From contig NZ_CP061038.1 of assembly GCF_014490665.1 (NCBI RefSeq), positions 1,054,001 through 1,118,000 of the forward strand: DNA of 64,000 bases. The letters are read 5' to 3'. The notes beneath the pieces are model-generated. The model was not told the DNA's origin. It did no database searches and saw only the letters and a list, made by a program, of their open reading frames with translations. The DNA comes from Sphingomonas alpina. GTDB lineage: Bacteria; Pseudomonadota; Alphaproteobacteria; Sphingomonadales; Sphingomonadaceae. Positions 1 to 7,463 of the stretch are shown one piece after another (the stretch's first letter is position 1; every line of letters starts with the position of its first letter). Made by a program: the position numbers and the translations under genes.

Positions 1-540
1 CAGCGCGGGCTGGCCGGCGAAACCGAGGACGACCATAGTCGTTATCTGGAAGCTGAGGTGGATGGCGTGGTGATTGCGTCGATCTACTTACCCAACGGTA
101 ACCCGCAACCTGGGCCGAAATTCGATTACAAGCTGCGCTGGATCGATCGTCTCGCTGCGCGCGCGCGCGAATTGCTGGTTGAAGAAAAGCCGGTGGTGCT
201 GGCAGGCGACTATAATGTCATTCCCAATGACGACGACACGTTTTCGGTGCGCGCGATGCAGGATGATGCGCTGATGCAGCCCGAAAGCCGTGAAGGGTTC
301 CGGCGTCTCGTCGCGCAGGGCTGGACCGATGCGCTGCGCACCCGCCATCCCAGGGGCGGCGTGTGGACCTTCTGGGATTATCAGGCCGGCGCGTGGCAAC
401 GCGATGCGGGCTTTCGGATCGACCATTTGCTGCTGAGTCCTATGGCTGCCGACCGGCTGGTCGATGCCGGTGTCGACAAGGAGTATCGCGCACGCGAAAA
501 AGCGAGCGACCACGCGCCGACTTGGGCGCGGCTGCGCTGA
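1..540 (+). CDS. xthA: Exodeoxyribonuclease III, 3' part (start outside window)
   Basis: The reading frame is open from base 1, so the gene starts upstream; 179 residues are visible. It encodes the C-terminal two thirds of an Xth/AP-endonuclease (EEP fold), which cleaves DNA 5' of abasic sites and has 3'-5' exonuclease activity in base excision repair. Visible family motifs are the substrate-binding YLPNGNP, the catalytic GDYNVIP (Asp and Asn) and the terminal SDHAP with the catalytic Asp-His pair; FRIDHLLLSP precedes it as usual. It is followed 11 nt later by a small frameshifted gene on the same strand. The assignment is secure; only the N-terminus is missing because of the window edge. Confidence 0.95.
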   Translation, partial: QRGLAGETEDDHSRYLEAEVDGVVIASIYLPNGNPQPGPKFDYKLRWIDRLAARARELLVEEKPVVLAGDYNVIPNDDDTFSVRAMQDDALMQPESREGFRRLVAQGWTDALRTRHPRGGVWTFWDYQAGAWQRDAGFRIDHLLLSPMAADRLVDAGVDKEYRAREKASDHAPTWARLR

Positions 541-551
541 CCGGTGCCACG

Positions 552-804
552 GTGAGCTTCGACTTGCAGAAGATGCTCCACCGCAAGGGTGAATTCGAAA
601 CGGCCCGGCTCGACGATTTTGCGTTTCGCGCGCGGGCACGGACGATGCGGTTGCTGGCGACGGCAATTGAGCGGAGTCCGGAGGATCTCGTTGCGCTGAT
701 CGCGACGATGGACGATGACGCGATACTCGGTCGCCTGGCTGACGACGGCGGAAGCAGCGTTGCGACGCGAATTCGGCGATCCCACCCCGGTAAGATTGGC
801 GTGA
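552..804 (+). pseudogene. Small conserved sphingomonad protein, apparently frameshifted
   Basis: From a GTG at 552 the frame reads as a plausible cytoplasmic protein (MSFDLQKMLHRKGEFE...) through about residue 60. Near 725-750 the coding character moves to the +1 frame, which reads EAALRREFGDPTPVRLA and stops with TGA at 802-804. That stop overlaps the GTG start of the next gene (GTGA at 801-804), the classic coupling arrangement and a strong hint that this was the original end. The span of 253 bases is one over a multiple of three, so one extra base (or two missing) explains it. I recall similar short proteins after xthA in sphingomonads, but this is memory, not a search. It could be a real mutation or a sequencing error. 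Confidence 0.5.
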
Positions 805-1595
805 AATATTTACTGATCGCGGTTTCGATGGGTTTGCTGTCGGGCACCGCCCAGGCGGCGGAGCGCGATTATTGCCCCGAACGCCCGGGCATCGGCACGC
901 CCGCCTGCACGATCGCACCTGGACGCATCTCGCTTGAAACAGGGCTTGTCGACTGGACCCGCGAAGACGATTCGAGCACGCGTAGCGATACGATCCTGAT
1001 CGGCGATACGCTGGTCCGGATCGGCCTGACCGACACGATCGAAGCGCAGCTGGGCTGGACGCCGTTTGGCCATGCACGGACCCGCGACAAGAACAGCGCG
1101 GCGATCGATCGCGCCAATCGGGTCGGCGATGTGCTGCTTGGTTTCAAGGCGAATGTGCACAATCCCGACGGCAGCGGATTTTCGGTCGCGGTTCATCCGT
1201 TCGTGACCTTACCGGTCGGGCGCGGACCGGTCGGGGCAGGGGATTGGGGCGCCGGCCTGGTCGTACCGGTAACCTATGATTTGAGCGATGCGCTCAATCT
1301 TGAACTCTCGCCCGAACTGGATGCGGCTGTGGACCAGGATGGCAACGGCCGGCACCTGGCATTCAGCGGCACGATGGGGCTGGGGGTTGCGATCACCCCG
1401 GCGGTGACGGGCACGGTCGAATTCCAGGCCTTGCGCGATGACGATCCCTCCGGGGCGACGACGCAGGCCTTGGCTGGCCTGTCGTTGGGGTGGATGGCGA
1501 ATGACGCGCTGCAACTCGACATTGGCGGTGCGATTGGCCTCAATCATGCGAGTCCTGATAGCGAGATTTATCTCGGAATATCGCGTCGCTTTTAG
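801..1595 (+). CDS. Outer-membrane transporter-like beta-barrel protein (phenol MetA-type)
   Basis: 264 residues from a GTG at 801 that overlaps the preceding stop. The start is chosen because it begins a good signal peptide (MKYLLIAVSMGLLSGTAQAA, cleavage after AQA). The mature part has alternating short strands ending in Phe (ISRRF), as expected of an outer-membrane barrel recognised by the BAM complex. The pattern (GDTLVRIGLTDTIEAQLGW, FVTLPVGRG, a run of Gly/Asp turns) resembles the 'transporter' family linked to MetA of phenol degradation. Substrate unknown. The open frame extends upstream into the frameshifted small gene, so an automatic caller may give a longer, wrong N-terminus. Confidence 0.72.
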   Translation: MKYLLIAVSMGLLSGTAQAAERDYCPERPGIGTPACTIAPGRISLETGLVDWTREDDSSTRSDTILIGDTLVRIGLTDTIEAQLGWTPFGHARTRDKNSAAIDRANRVGDVLLGFKANVHNPDGSGFSVAVHPFVTLPVGRGPVGAGDWGAGLVVPVTYDLSDALNLELSPELDAAVDQDGNGRHLAFSGTMGLGVAITPAVTGTVEFQALRDDDPSGATTQALAGLSLGWMANDALQLDIGGAIGLNHASPDSEIYLGISRRF

Positions 1596-1682
1596 GAAGT
1601 CGGCCACGCGCGCGTTAAAAATTCACCGCATCTTTTGATCGACGCGCGGGTGGACTGAAACGGCGCTCGGATAAAATGCCAA

Positions 1683-1705
1683 TGATCAGCAAAAATTGCT
1701 GATCA
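1683..1705. repeat. Perfect 10-bp AT-rich hairpin
   Basis: TGATCAGCAA and its exact reverse complement flank a 3-nt loop (AAA), about 90 bases past the end of the beta-barrel gene. There is no run of T after it, so it is not a typical Rho-independent terminator. It could be a mRNA 3'-end structure or a protein-binding palindrome. Confidence 0.5.
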
Positions 1706-1841
1706 ACGGGATTATTTCGGACATCTTTCCGGCTGAAAATCAGCTAACTCATTGAAATTGCATCTGTAGAGTGTTTGGCATGGCTAATGCAGTAACACAG
1801 ATGCGGCCGGGAGTAACGGTCCGCACCAAGCGGAGGAAATG

Positions 1842-2090
1842 ATGACTAATTCTGTTCTTTTGGCCCTTGCAAGTGCCGTGCTGATGACTGCAACCCCTGC
1901 GCTCGCCGAAGGTCCGGTTGCGCCGGCCGTACCCGCTGCAAGCCCCACCCAGGCCGATCAGGCGAATGCCAAGCCCAAGACGGCCAAATATTGCGTGAAG
2001 GACACGCGTACCGGCAGCCGGCTGGAAACGACCCTGTGCCTGACCCGCGAGGATTGGCTGAAGCGTGGTTTCGATCCGCTCGAAAAGTGA
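1842..2090 (+). CDS. Small secreted protein of unknown function
   Basis: 82 residues from ATG at 1842; a GGAGG at 1832-1836 is better spaced for this codon than for the ATG at 1839. A signal peptide runs to about residue 22 (cleavage ALA|EG). It is followed by a Pro/Ala-rich linker and a compact C-terminal motif with two cysteines (KYCVKDTRTGSR...TLCLTREDW) ending GFDPLEK. The two cysteines in a periplasmic protein may form a disulfide. I recognise the KYC...GSR...C.TR.EW..GFDP pattern from many sphingomonad genomes, but no function is known to me. It stands alone between convergent or unrelated genes. Confidence 0.75.
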   Translation: MTNSVLLALASAVLMTATPALAEGPVAPAVPAASPTQADQANAKPKTAKYCVKDTRTGSRLETTLCLTREDWLKRGFDPLEK

Positions 2091-2148
2091 TCGGAGGCGG
2101 GAGCGGCCTGCGGTCCGGTTGCCGGACCGCGGGTTGCGCCCCCGAGCA

Positions 2149-3305
2149 TCACAGCGTCTTTTCGTAAATCTCGTAGCGCCTGTTGACCGTGCACTCGATG
2201 ATCTCGGCGATCGATCGCATTCCCTGGTTATCGTCGAGGATCCAGCCGATCTCGCCGCGTGACGCGCCGAAGTTCGCCACTGCATCGCGTCGGATATATT
2301 CGATCATCATCAGGGCGAGTTGACTGGCAAGGCGTGACGCCTGCAGCCGTTTGACCACACCCATCAAGGGCACGCGCATCGTGCGCACCTTCGGTGCGCG
2401 CAGCCAGAGCAGCAGCTTTGCCCAGCCGAACGGCAGCAAATTGCCGTTGAGCGGCTTGATCGCTTCATTGAGATCCGGAAGCGTGATCATGAACGCCACA
2501 GGTTCGCCATCGACCTCGGCGATGCGGATCAGATCCTCGAAAACGATCGGCTTCAGCTTCTTGCCGACATCGTCGATCTCGGGTTGAGTCAGCGGCACAA
2601 AGCCCCAATTGTCAGACCATGCGTCGTTGAGGATGGCCAGGATGGTCGCCGCCTCGTCGGCGAACTTCGCCTTGTTGACCTTGCGGATCACGATACGGCT
2701 ATTTTTCTCCCCGGCGGCGACGATGCGCCCCACGATCGGGGGAATTCTTTCGTGATGTCGAGCTCATAGGTATAGAGCGTCTTCACGCCCCTATAGCCGG
2801 CTTCCTCGATCCAAGCCTGATAATGCGGCTTGTGATGGCCCATCATGACCGTTGGCGGGTGATCATGCCCTTCCACCAGCAGGCCGGGCTCTTCCCAGAT
2901 CGACAGGCTGATCGGCCCCAGGGCGCGCGTCATGCCCTGTGCCTTGAGCCAGCCCTCGGCAGCCGCGATCAGCGCGCGCCAGGCGTTGTGATCCTCCGCC
3001 TCGATCATGCCCCAGCACCCCACGCCCGGGCCGAAGCCCTGTTCGGGCGGCAAGGTGAGCGCCAGCGTGTCGATATGCGCGGAAATGCGCCCGACCACCT
3101 GGTCGCCGCGCGTCGCGATGAACAATTGTCCGATTGCATGGCTGAACCAGCCATTCTTTTTGGGGTCGATCTTGCCCGCCTCTTCGGATTTCAGCGGCGG
3201 TACCCAATTGGGGTCGTCGCGGTTGAGCCGATAGGCGATGTCGATGAACGCCTTGCGGTCGCGCTTGGTGGCGACGGGGCGGATGGAGAGGGGCAGGGTG
3301 GCCAA
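2149..3305 (-). pseudogene. Acyltransferase-like (GNAT fold) protein of about 385 aa, one-base frameshift
   Basis: Two adjoining minus-strand frames form one protein. The N-terminal part (from a TTG at 3305, reading LATLPLSIRPVATKRDRK) runs through SLSIWEEPGLLVEGHDHPP and LYTYELDITKEFP. There the frame breaks in a run of five C at about 2741-2745 (minus strand), and the continuation IVGRIVAAGEKNSRI lies in the next frame and runs to EIYEKTL. One extra C would restore KEFPPIVGRIVAAG. The family is a GNAT-related 'N-acetyltransferase/dATP pyrophosphohydrolase-like' protein of about 380 aa whose substrate I do not know. A C-run indel suggests sequencing error or recent inactivation. The start is uncertain: no ATG fits. 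Confidence 0.7.
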
Positions 3306-3451
3306 GATGTGATCGCCTCTTTGCAGAAGGTGAGTGCAGTCCCGCTTGTGCATCATTCTGTCAAGCGGGCACCATGTCCGGACGCTCATGGACATGGGCT
3401 GCCACAGCGCCGCACCTGTTATTGCCACCATCCCGCCACTATCTTTGTGCA

Positions 3452-4564
3452 ATGCACGGCCCCATGGACACCTCGCTTACCATCGATCGGCGTGCGCCAG
3501 CGGCACGCCCGGCTGACGCGGCCCGCGTCCGTGCGCAGGACATTGCCGACGACAAGGCCATGCTGCGCACCGCGGCGGAGCTCACGCGCGATCTCAATGC
3601 GCCGCGGCCCTGGATCTACTGGTCCGACCTGCTTGCCTCGGTCGTGATCGGCTTCGGCGCACTCGCCGCGGCGATCCTGGTTGCCCCGACTGGCTGGGCG
3701 ATCGCGGCCGGCGTCGTTGCCGTGCTCGCTCTGTATCGTGCGGAAAGCTTCATTCACGAACTGACCCACTTCAAGCATGCGTCGCTGCCCGGCTTCCGTT
3801 TCGGCTGGAACGCACTGGCTGGTATCCCGCTGCTGGTGCCGTCCTTCATGTACGAAGGCGTGCACAATTTGCACCATGCGCGCACGCGCTACGGTACCGC
3901 CGAGGATCCCGAATATCTGCCGCTCGCGCTGATGAAGCCCTACACTCTGCCATTGTTCGTGCTGGCTGCCCTGCTCGCGCCGGTGGCGCTGCTGGTACGC
4001 TTCGCGATTCTGTCGCCGCTCTCGGCGATGTTCCCGGCCGTGCGGAAACTGGTGGTCGAGCGCTATTCGGCTTTGTCGATCAACCCCTCGTTCCGCCGTC
4101 GTGCACCCGAAGGCGCTGCCCGCAAGCAATGGCTGTGGCAGGAGGCTGCGGCGAGCGTCTGGGCGATTTCGCTGCTGACCATGGTTGCGACCGGGGTGGT
4201 GCCGCTGCGCGCCTTCCTGATCTTCCTCGCCGTCGCCTCCAGCGTCGCGGTGATCAACCAGATTCGCACCCTGGTTGCGCATCTGTGGGAGAATGAGGGT
4301 GAGGTGATGACCGTCACTGCTCAGTATCTCGATACGGTCAATGTGCCTCCGCCGGCGCTGCTGCCGATGCTGTGGGCGCCAGTCGGCCTGCGGTATCACG
4401 CGCTGCATCATTTGCTTCCCGGCGTGCCCTATCATGCGCTGGGTGAGGCGCATCGCCGCATCTCGGCGGCGCTGGATGCGCAGTCTCCCTATCACAAGGC
4501 GAGCTATCCCGGCCTTCCCGGCCTGGTTGCCAAGATCGCGCGCAGCACCATGGGTGTGCGCTAG
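3452..4564 (+). CDS. Membrane fatty acid desaturase family protein
   Basis: 370 residues from ATG 3452 (ATG 3464 is also possible; neither has a strong ribosome site). Three histidine boxes that would bind the di-iron centre are visible: FIHELTHFKH near residue 100, GVHNLHHARTRYG near 135, and LRYHALHHLLPGVPYH near 325. Hydrophobic segments at about 55-90, 110-125, 155-185 and 240-275 make it an integral inner-membrane enzyme. The family inserts double bonds into, or hydroxylates, acyl chains or carotenoids using O2. The exact substrate cannot be read from sequence. It is divergent from the acyltransferase-like gene across 146 bases. Confidence 0.85.
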   Translation: MHGPMDTSLTIDRRAPAARPADAARVRAQDIADDKAMLRTAAELTRDLNAPRPWIYWSDLLASVVIGFGALAAAILVAPTGWAIAAGVVAVLALYRAESFIHELTHFKHASLPGFRFGWNALAGIPLLVPSFMYEGVHNLHHARTRYGTAEDPEYLPLALMKPYTLPLFVLAALLAPVALLVRFAILSPLSAMFPAVRKLVVERYSALSINPSFRRRAPEGAARKQWLWQEAAASVWAISLLTMVATGVVPLRAFLIFLAVASSVAVINQIRTLVAHLWENEGEVMTVTAQYLDTVNVPPPALLPMLWAPVGLRYHALHHLLPGVPYHALGEAHRRISAALDAQSPYHKASYPGLPGLVAKIARSTMGVR

Positions 4565-5071
4565 GGCGCTGAGCGTTTAATCTGATCGGGTCGTGCCGGG
4601 CGGAGACCGCTTGGGCGACGCGACATCGAAATCTCAGGAGAAGAGCATCGGCGCGGGAGTCCCATCGGCGATCGATGGGCTTGATGTCCCAAATCTCCGC
4701 CGGTTCCGCGTGGGAGGGTGGTTCTCTTTATCTAAGTAGCTGATATATAATGAATTTTGAAGGAGCCTCGTCGAGGGGCTGGCAAGGAGATATGGGACAC
4801 GACCGGTGTCCCATATCTCCTTGCCAGCCCCTGTGGCCCCGTCCCCGGCAGCAAATTATAGGGATCATCTCATCGGGATCATGGCGAGAAGATATGGGAC
4901 ATATCCGGTGTCCCATATCTCCCCATCGCTCGTCCCCGCAGCCCCTGTCTCCGGTAGCGATTCAACCCTGCAACTGGATCCGGCATGTTCGCCCATGCCG
5001 GACTTATACCGGCACGCTCTTTCTCAGTGTCGAACACAGCCTGCTGTATTCCGGGTCAGCGTCGGTGGTTC
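4565..5071. other. Intergenic block with repeated hairpins, no gene seen
   Basis: 507 bases between the desaturase stop and the lptG stop (convergent genes). I see no convincing coding frame. It holds five copies of one 14-nt motif, four of them arranged as two hairpins (listed separately), and a short AT-rich stretch at 4728-4760. Confidence 0.7.
4685..4922. repeat. Five copies of TGTCCCATATCTCC, four forming hairpins
   Basis: Copies: 4685-4698 (plus, one change, AAA for ATA), 4786-4799 (minus), 4807-4820 (plus), 4888-4901 (minus, one change) and 4909-4922 (plus). The pair at 4786/4807 lies inside a perfect 27-bp inverted repeat (4774-4800 and 4806-4832) with a 5-nt loop. The pair at 4888/4909 has an 11-bp core stem (4891-4901 and 4909-4919) with a 7-nt loop. 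The repeated motif makes this look like a REP-type intergenic palindrome family or a multi-site operator, not a simple terminator. Confidence 0.85.
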
Positions 5072-6169
5072 CTATTCCTCGGTACGCACCAGCACCGCTT
5101 CGCCGATCAGCAGGAACAGGAAGAACGGTGCCCAGGCGGCGAGGAAGGGCGGATAGGCACCGAGATTGCCCATCGCCAGGGCGAAATTGTCCGCCACGAA
5201 GAAGGTGAAGCCAAGCATCATGCCGATCACGGCGCGCAGGAACAGCTTGCCCGACCGTGCCACGCCGAACGCCGCGACTGCGCCGAGCAGGGGCATCAGG
5301 ACCGACGATAACGGCCCCGACAATTTGTGCCATGCGGCGCCTTCCAGCGCCTGGGTCGGTCGTCCGGCGTCGGCCAGGTCGCTGATCGCCGATCGAAGCG
5401 ACCCGAACGACAGGCCGTCGGCGTCGACGCTCGCCAGCGTGAACTGATCGGGTCGGACGCCCTGCGCGACCACGATCGTGCCGAGACTGATCAGCTTGCC
5501 GGTCTGGACGTTGAAGCGCTTCGCACCTTCGATCCGCCAGGCCTTGCCGGTAAAGGTCCCGCGGACCGCCTCGATAATCCCGACCAGATTGCCCTTTTCG
5601 CGGTCGTACAGCCTCACGCCGCGCAATTGGGCGGTCGCGCCTCTGCCTCTGATCTGATCGACCTGGATCAGGTCGTCGCCGTCGCGCACCCACACATTCA
5701 TGCGGTCGCCACGATCGATCGGCAGCGGCCCGTAATCGACCTTTTGCCATTGATTGAGCGTGGCGGTAGCGCGCGAGACGATGCGGTCGTTGAAGGTGAA
5801 GGAAATGACCGCCACGGCAAAGCTGGCGATGATCAGCGGTGCCAGCACCTGGTGCGCCGACAGCCCCGATGCCTTGAGTGCGATGATTTCGCTATTCTGG
5901 TTCATCGTGGTCAGCGTCAGGATGGTGCCGAGCAGCACCGAGAAAGGCAGCACGAAGGCGATGATCTGCGGCGCGCGCAAGCTGACATATCGCCACACCT
6001 CGGCATCGCCATTGCCGGCATATTCGAGGATCTTGCCCGACTGGCCGAGCAGGTCGAGCGCCTGCAGCACCAGCACCATGGCGGCGAGGATCGCGAAGGT
6101 CCGGACCACGAACAGCCGCGCCATGTAGATGGCGACGACGCGTGACGGAAAGAATCGCAGGAAGCTCAT
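5072..6169 (-). CDS. lptG: LPS/glycolipid export ABC permease LptG
   Basis: 365 residues from ATG 6169, which overlaps the lptF stop by ATGA. YjgP/YjgQ permease family. LptF and LptG form the inner-membrane channel that, with LptB ATPase, pulls glycolipid out of the membrane and feeds the LptC/LptA bridge. Two N-terminal membrane helices (residues about 15-35 and 60-85), a third at about 100-125, a periplasmic beta-jellyroll (about 130-270) and three C-terminal helices (about 280-355) match the family. The LptG call rests on position after the LptF-like gene. In sphingomonads, whose outer leaflet carries glycosphingolipids, the cargo may not be classical LPS. It is downstream of sphingolipid genes on the same strand. 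Confidence 0.9.
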   Translation of the reverse strand: MSFLRFFPSRVVAIYMARLFVVRTFAILAAMVLVLQALDLLGQSGKILEYAGNGDAEVWRYVSLRAPQIIAFVLPFSVLLGTILTLTTMNQNSEIIALKASGLSAHQVLAPLIIASFAVAVISFTFNDRIVSRATATLNQWQKVDYGPLPIDRGDRMNVWVRDGDDLIQVDQIRGRGATAQLRGVRLYDREKGNLVGIIEAVRGTFTGKAWRIEGAKRFNVQTGKLISLGTIVVAQGVRPDQFTLASVDADGLSFGSLRSAISDLADAGRPTQALEGAAWHKLSGPLSSVLMPLLGAVAAFGVARSGKLFLRAVIGMMLGFTFFVADNFALAMGNLGAYPPFLAAWAPFFLFLLIGEAVLVRTEE

Positions 6170-7368
6170 GGCGCACTCGCCTCGGGAATGCGTCGTCCGG
6201 GCATCCACCGCCCGATCGCCTTGCCGATCTTGGAGAAGACGCGTTCGAGTGCGCCGATCGGCTGGCCATCGGGCACATAGGCGATGGTGTAGAACATCCA
6301 CAGCACCAGCGCCGCGAAGAACAGGAACGGCGTCCATAGCGCGATCAGCGGATCGATCCGGCCCAGGCCCCCGATCGCCTCGGCATACTGGTTCACCTTG
6401 TGATAGGTCACCACCATCACGATCGCCAGGAACACGCCAAGTGCCGAGGATGACCGCTTCGGCGGTACGCCCAGCGCCAGCGCGAGCAATGGCAGCAGGA
6501 ACATCGTCGATACTTCGACCACGCGGAAATGGAACGCCGAGCGGCTGGTGTCGCGCAGTTCCGCATTGGATCCCGGGTCCCGGCCAATCCGCGCCAGTTC
6601 GGGCAGGGTCAGTTCCAGGTTGCGCTCACCGCGCCGGCGGAAGTTGCCATATTGGGGCAGCGGGATTGGCAAATTGTGCGTGCTGAAGGTCAGCACGCGC
6701 GGCGTGGCGATTCCCGGTGCTTCATTGACCAGCACGCCATTGCTGAGCTGGAAGACGATTTCCTCCGGATTGTCGGTGGCCAGGAACTTGCCGCTCTCCG
6801 CCGTCACGGCATAGGAACTGCCGGTTTTCGACACTGCCTTGACGAAGATGCCGGAGAGTTTGCGACCCTCGTCGCGGCTCTTCTCGATCCGGACCGTCAT
6901 CTTGTCGCTGAAATGCGTGAACTCGCCGACCTTGATCGAGGCGCCGAGCGCACCGGTGCGCAGTTCGAAGCGCAATCCTTCATAGGCATAGCGCGCATAG
7001 GGCTGGACGAAGCCGACGATCGCCAGGTTGATCGCAGCGAGGACGATCGCGAACATGTAGGGCACGCGCAGCAGCCGCCAATAGCTCATACCCACGCCGC
7101 GCATGACGTCGAGTTCCGAGGTCGTGGCCAGCTTGCGGAACGCAAGCAATACGCCGAGCAACAGGCCGATCGGGATGCCGAGCCCGAGATATTCGGGCAG
7201 CAGATTGGCCAGCATCTTCCATACCACGGCCACCGGCCCGCCTTCGGTCGCGACGAAGTCGAACAGCCGCAGCATGCGATCGAGCACCAGCAGCATCGCC
7301 GAAATGACGAGCGTGGAGATCAGCGGCACCGCGACAAGCCGGACCATGTAGCGATCGATGGATTTCAT
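6166..7368 (-). CDS. lptF: LPS/glycolipid export ABC permease LptF
   Basis: 400 residues, beginning MKSIDRYMVRLVAVPLI. It has the same YjgP/YjgQ architecture: N-terminal helices at about 12-35, 55-80 and 100-120, a periplasmic jellyroll at about 125-270, and C-terminal helices at about 275-365 followed by a basic cytoplasmic tail (KIGKAIGRWMPGRR). It forms an operon with lptG (4-nt overlap). The upstream gene on the same strand is a hybrid histidine kinase 95 bases away. The partner LptB/LptC genes are not in the window. Assignment to the family is secure; LptF versus LptG by order. Confidence 0.9.
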   Translation of the reverse strand: MKSIDRYMVRLVAVPLISTLVISAMLLVLDRMLRLFDFVATEGGPVAVVWKMLANLLPEYLGLGIPIGLLLGVLLAFRKLATTSELDVMRGVGMSYWRLLRVPYMFAIVLAAINLAIVGFVQPYARYAYEGLRFELRTGALGASIKVGEFTHFSDKMTVRIEKSRDEGRKLSGIFVKAVSKTGSSYAVTAESGKFLATDNPEEIVFQLSNGVLVNEAPGIATPRVLTFSTHNLPIPLPQYGNFRRRGERNLELTLPELARIGRDPGSNAELRDTSRSAFHFRVVEVSTMFLLPLLALALGVPPKRSSSALGVFLAIVMVVTYHKVNQYAEAIGGLGRIDPLIALWTPFLFFAALVLWMFYTIAYVPDGQPIGALERVFSKIGKAIGRWMPGRRIPEASAP

Positions 7369-7463
7369 CGGGCGGGGGACGGGCTTTCAAGAAAAGGCGG
7401 GCGAGAAGGGCGGAACCGTATCGACCGGCTATATCGGGGGCGCGACGCTACGTCACCGGAAAA

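Noticed and set aside
88..1077. Long open frame (329 codons) on the minus strand opposite xthA and the barrel gene
   Set aside because: Arginine/serine/proline-rich composition and no domain pattern; it is the shadow of real plus-strand genes in GC-rich DNA.
1683..1705. Rho-independent terminator at the AT-rich hairpin
   Set aside because: There is no T-run after the stem and it lies about 90 bases beyond the gene; listed only as a hairpin.
4685..4922. CRISPR array
   Set aside because: The repeats are alternately inverted, unevenly spaced, and there are no cas genes; they form hairpins instead of spacer-separated direct repeats.
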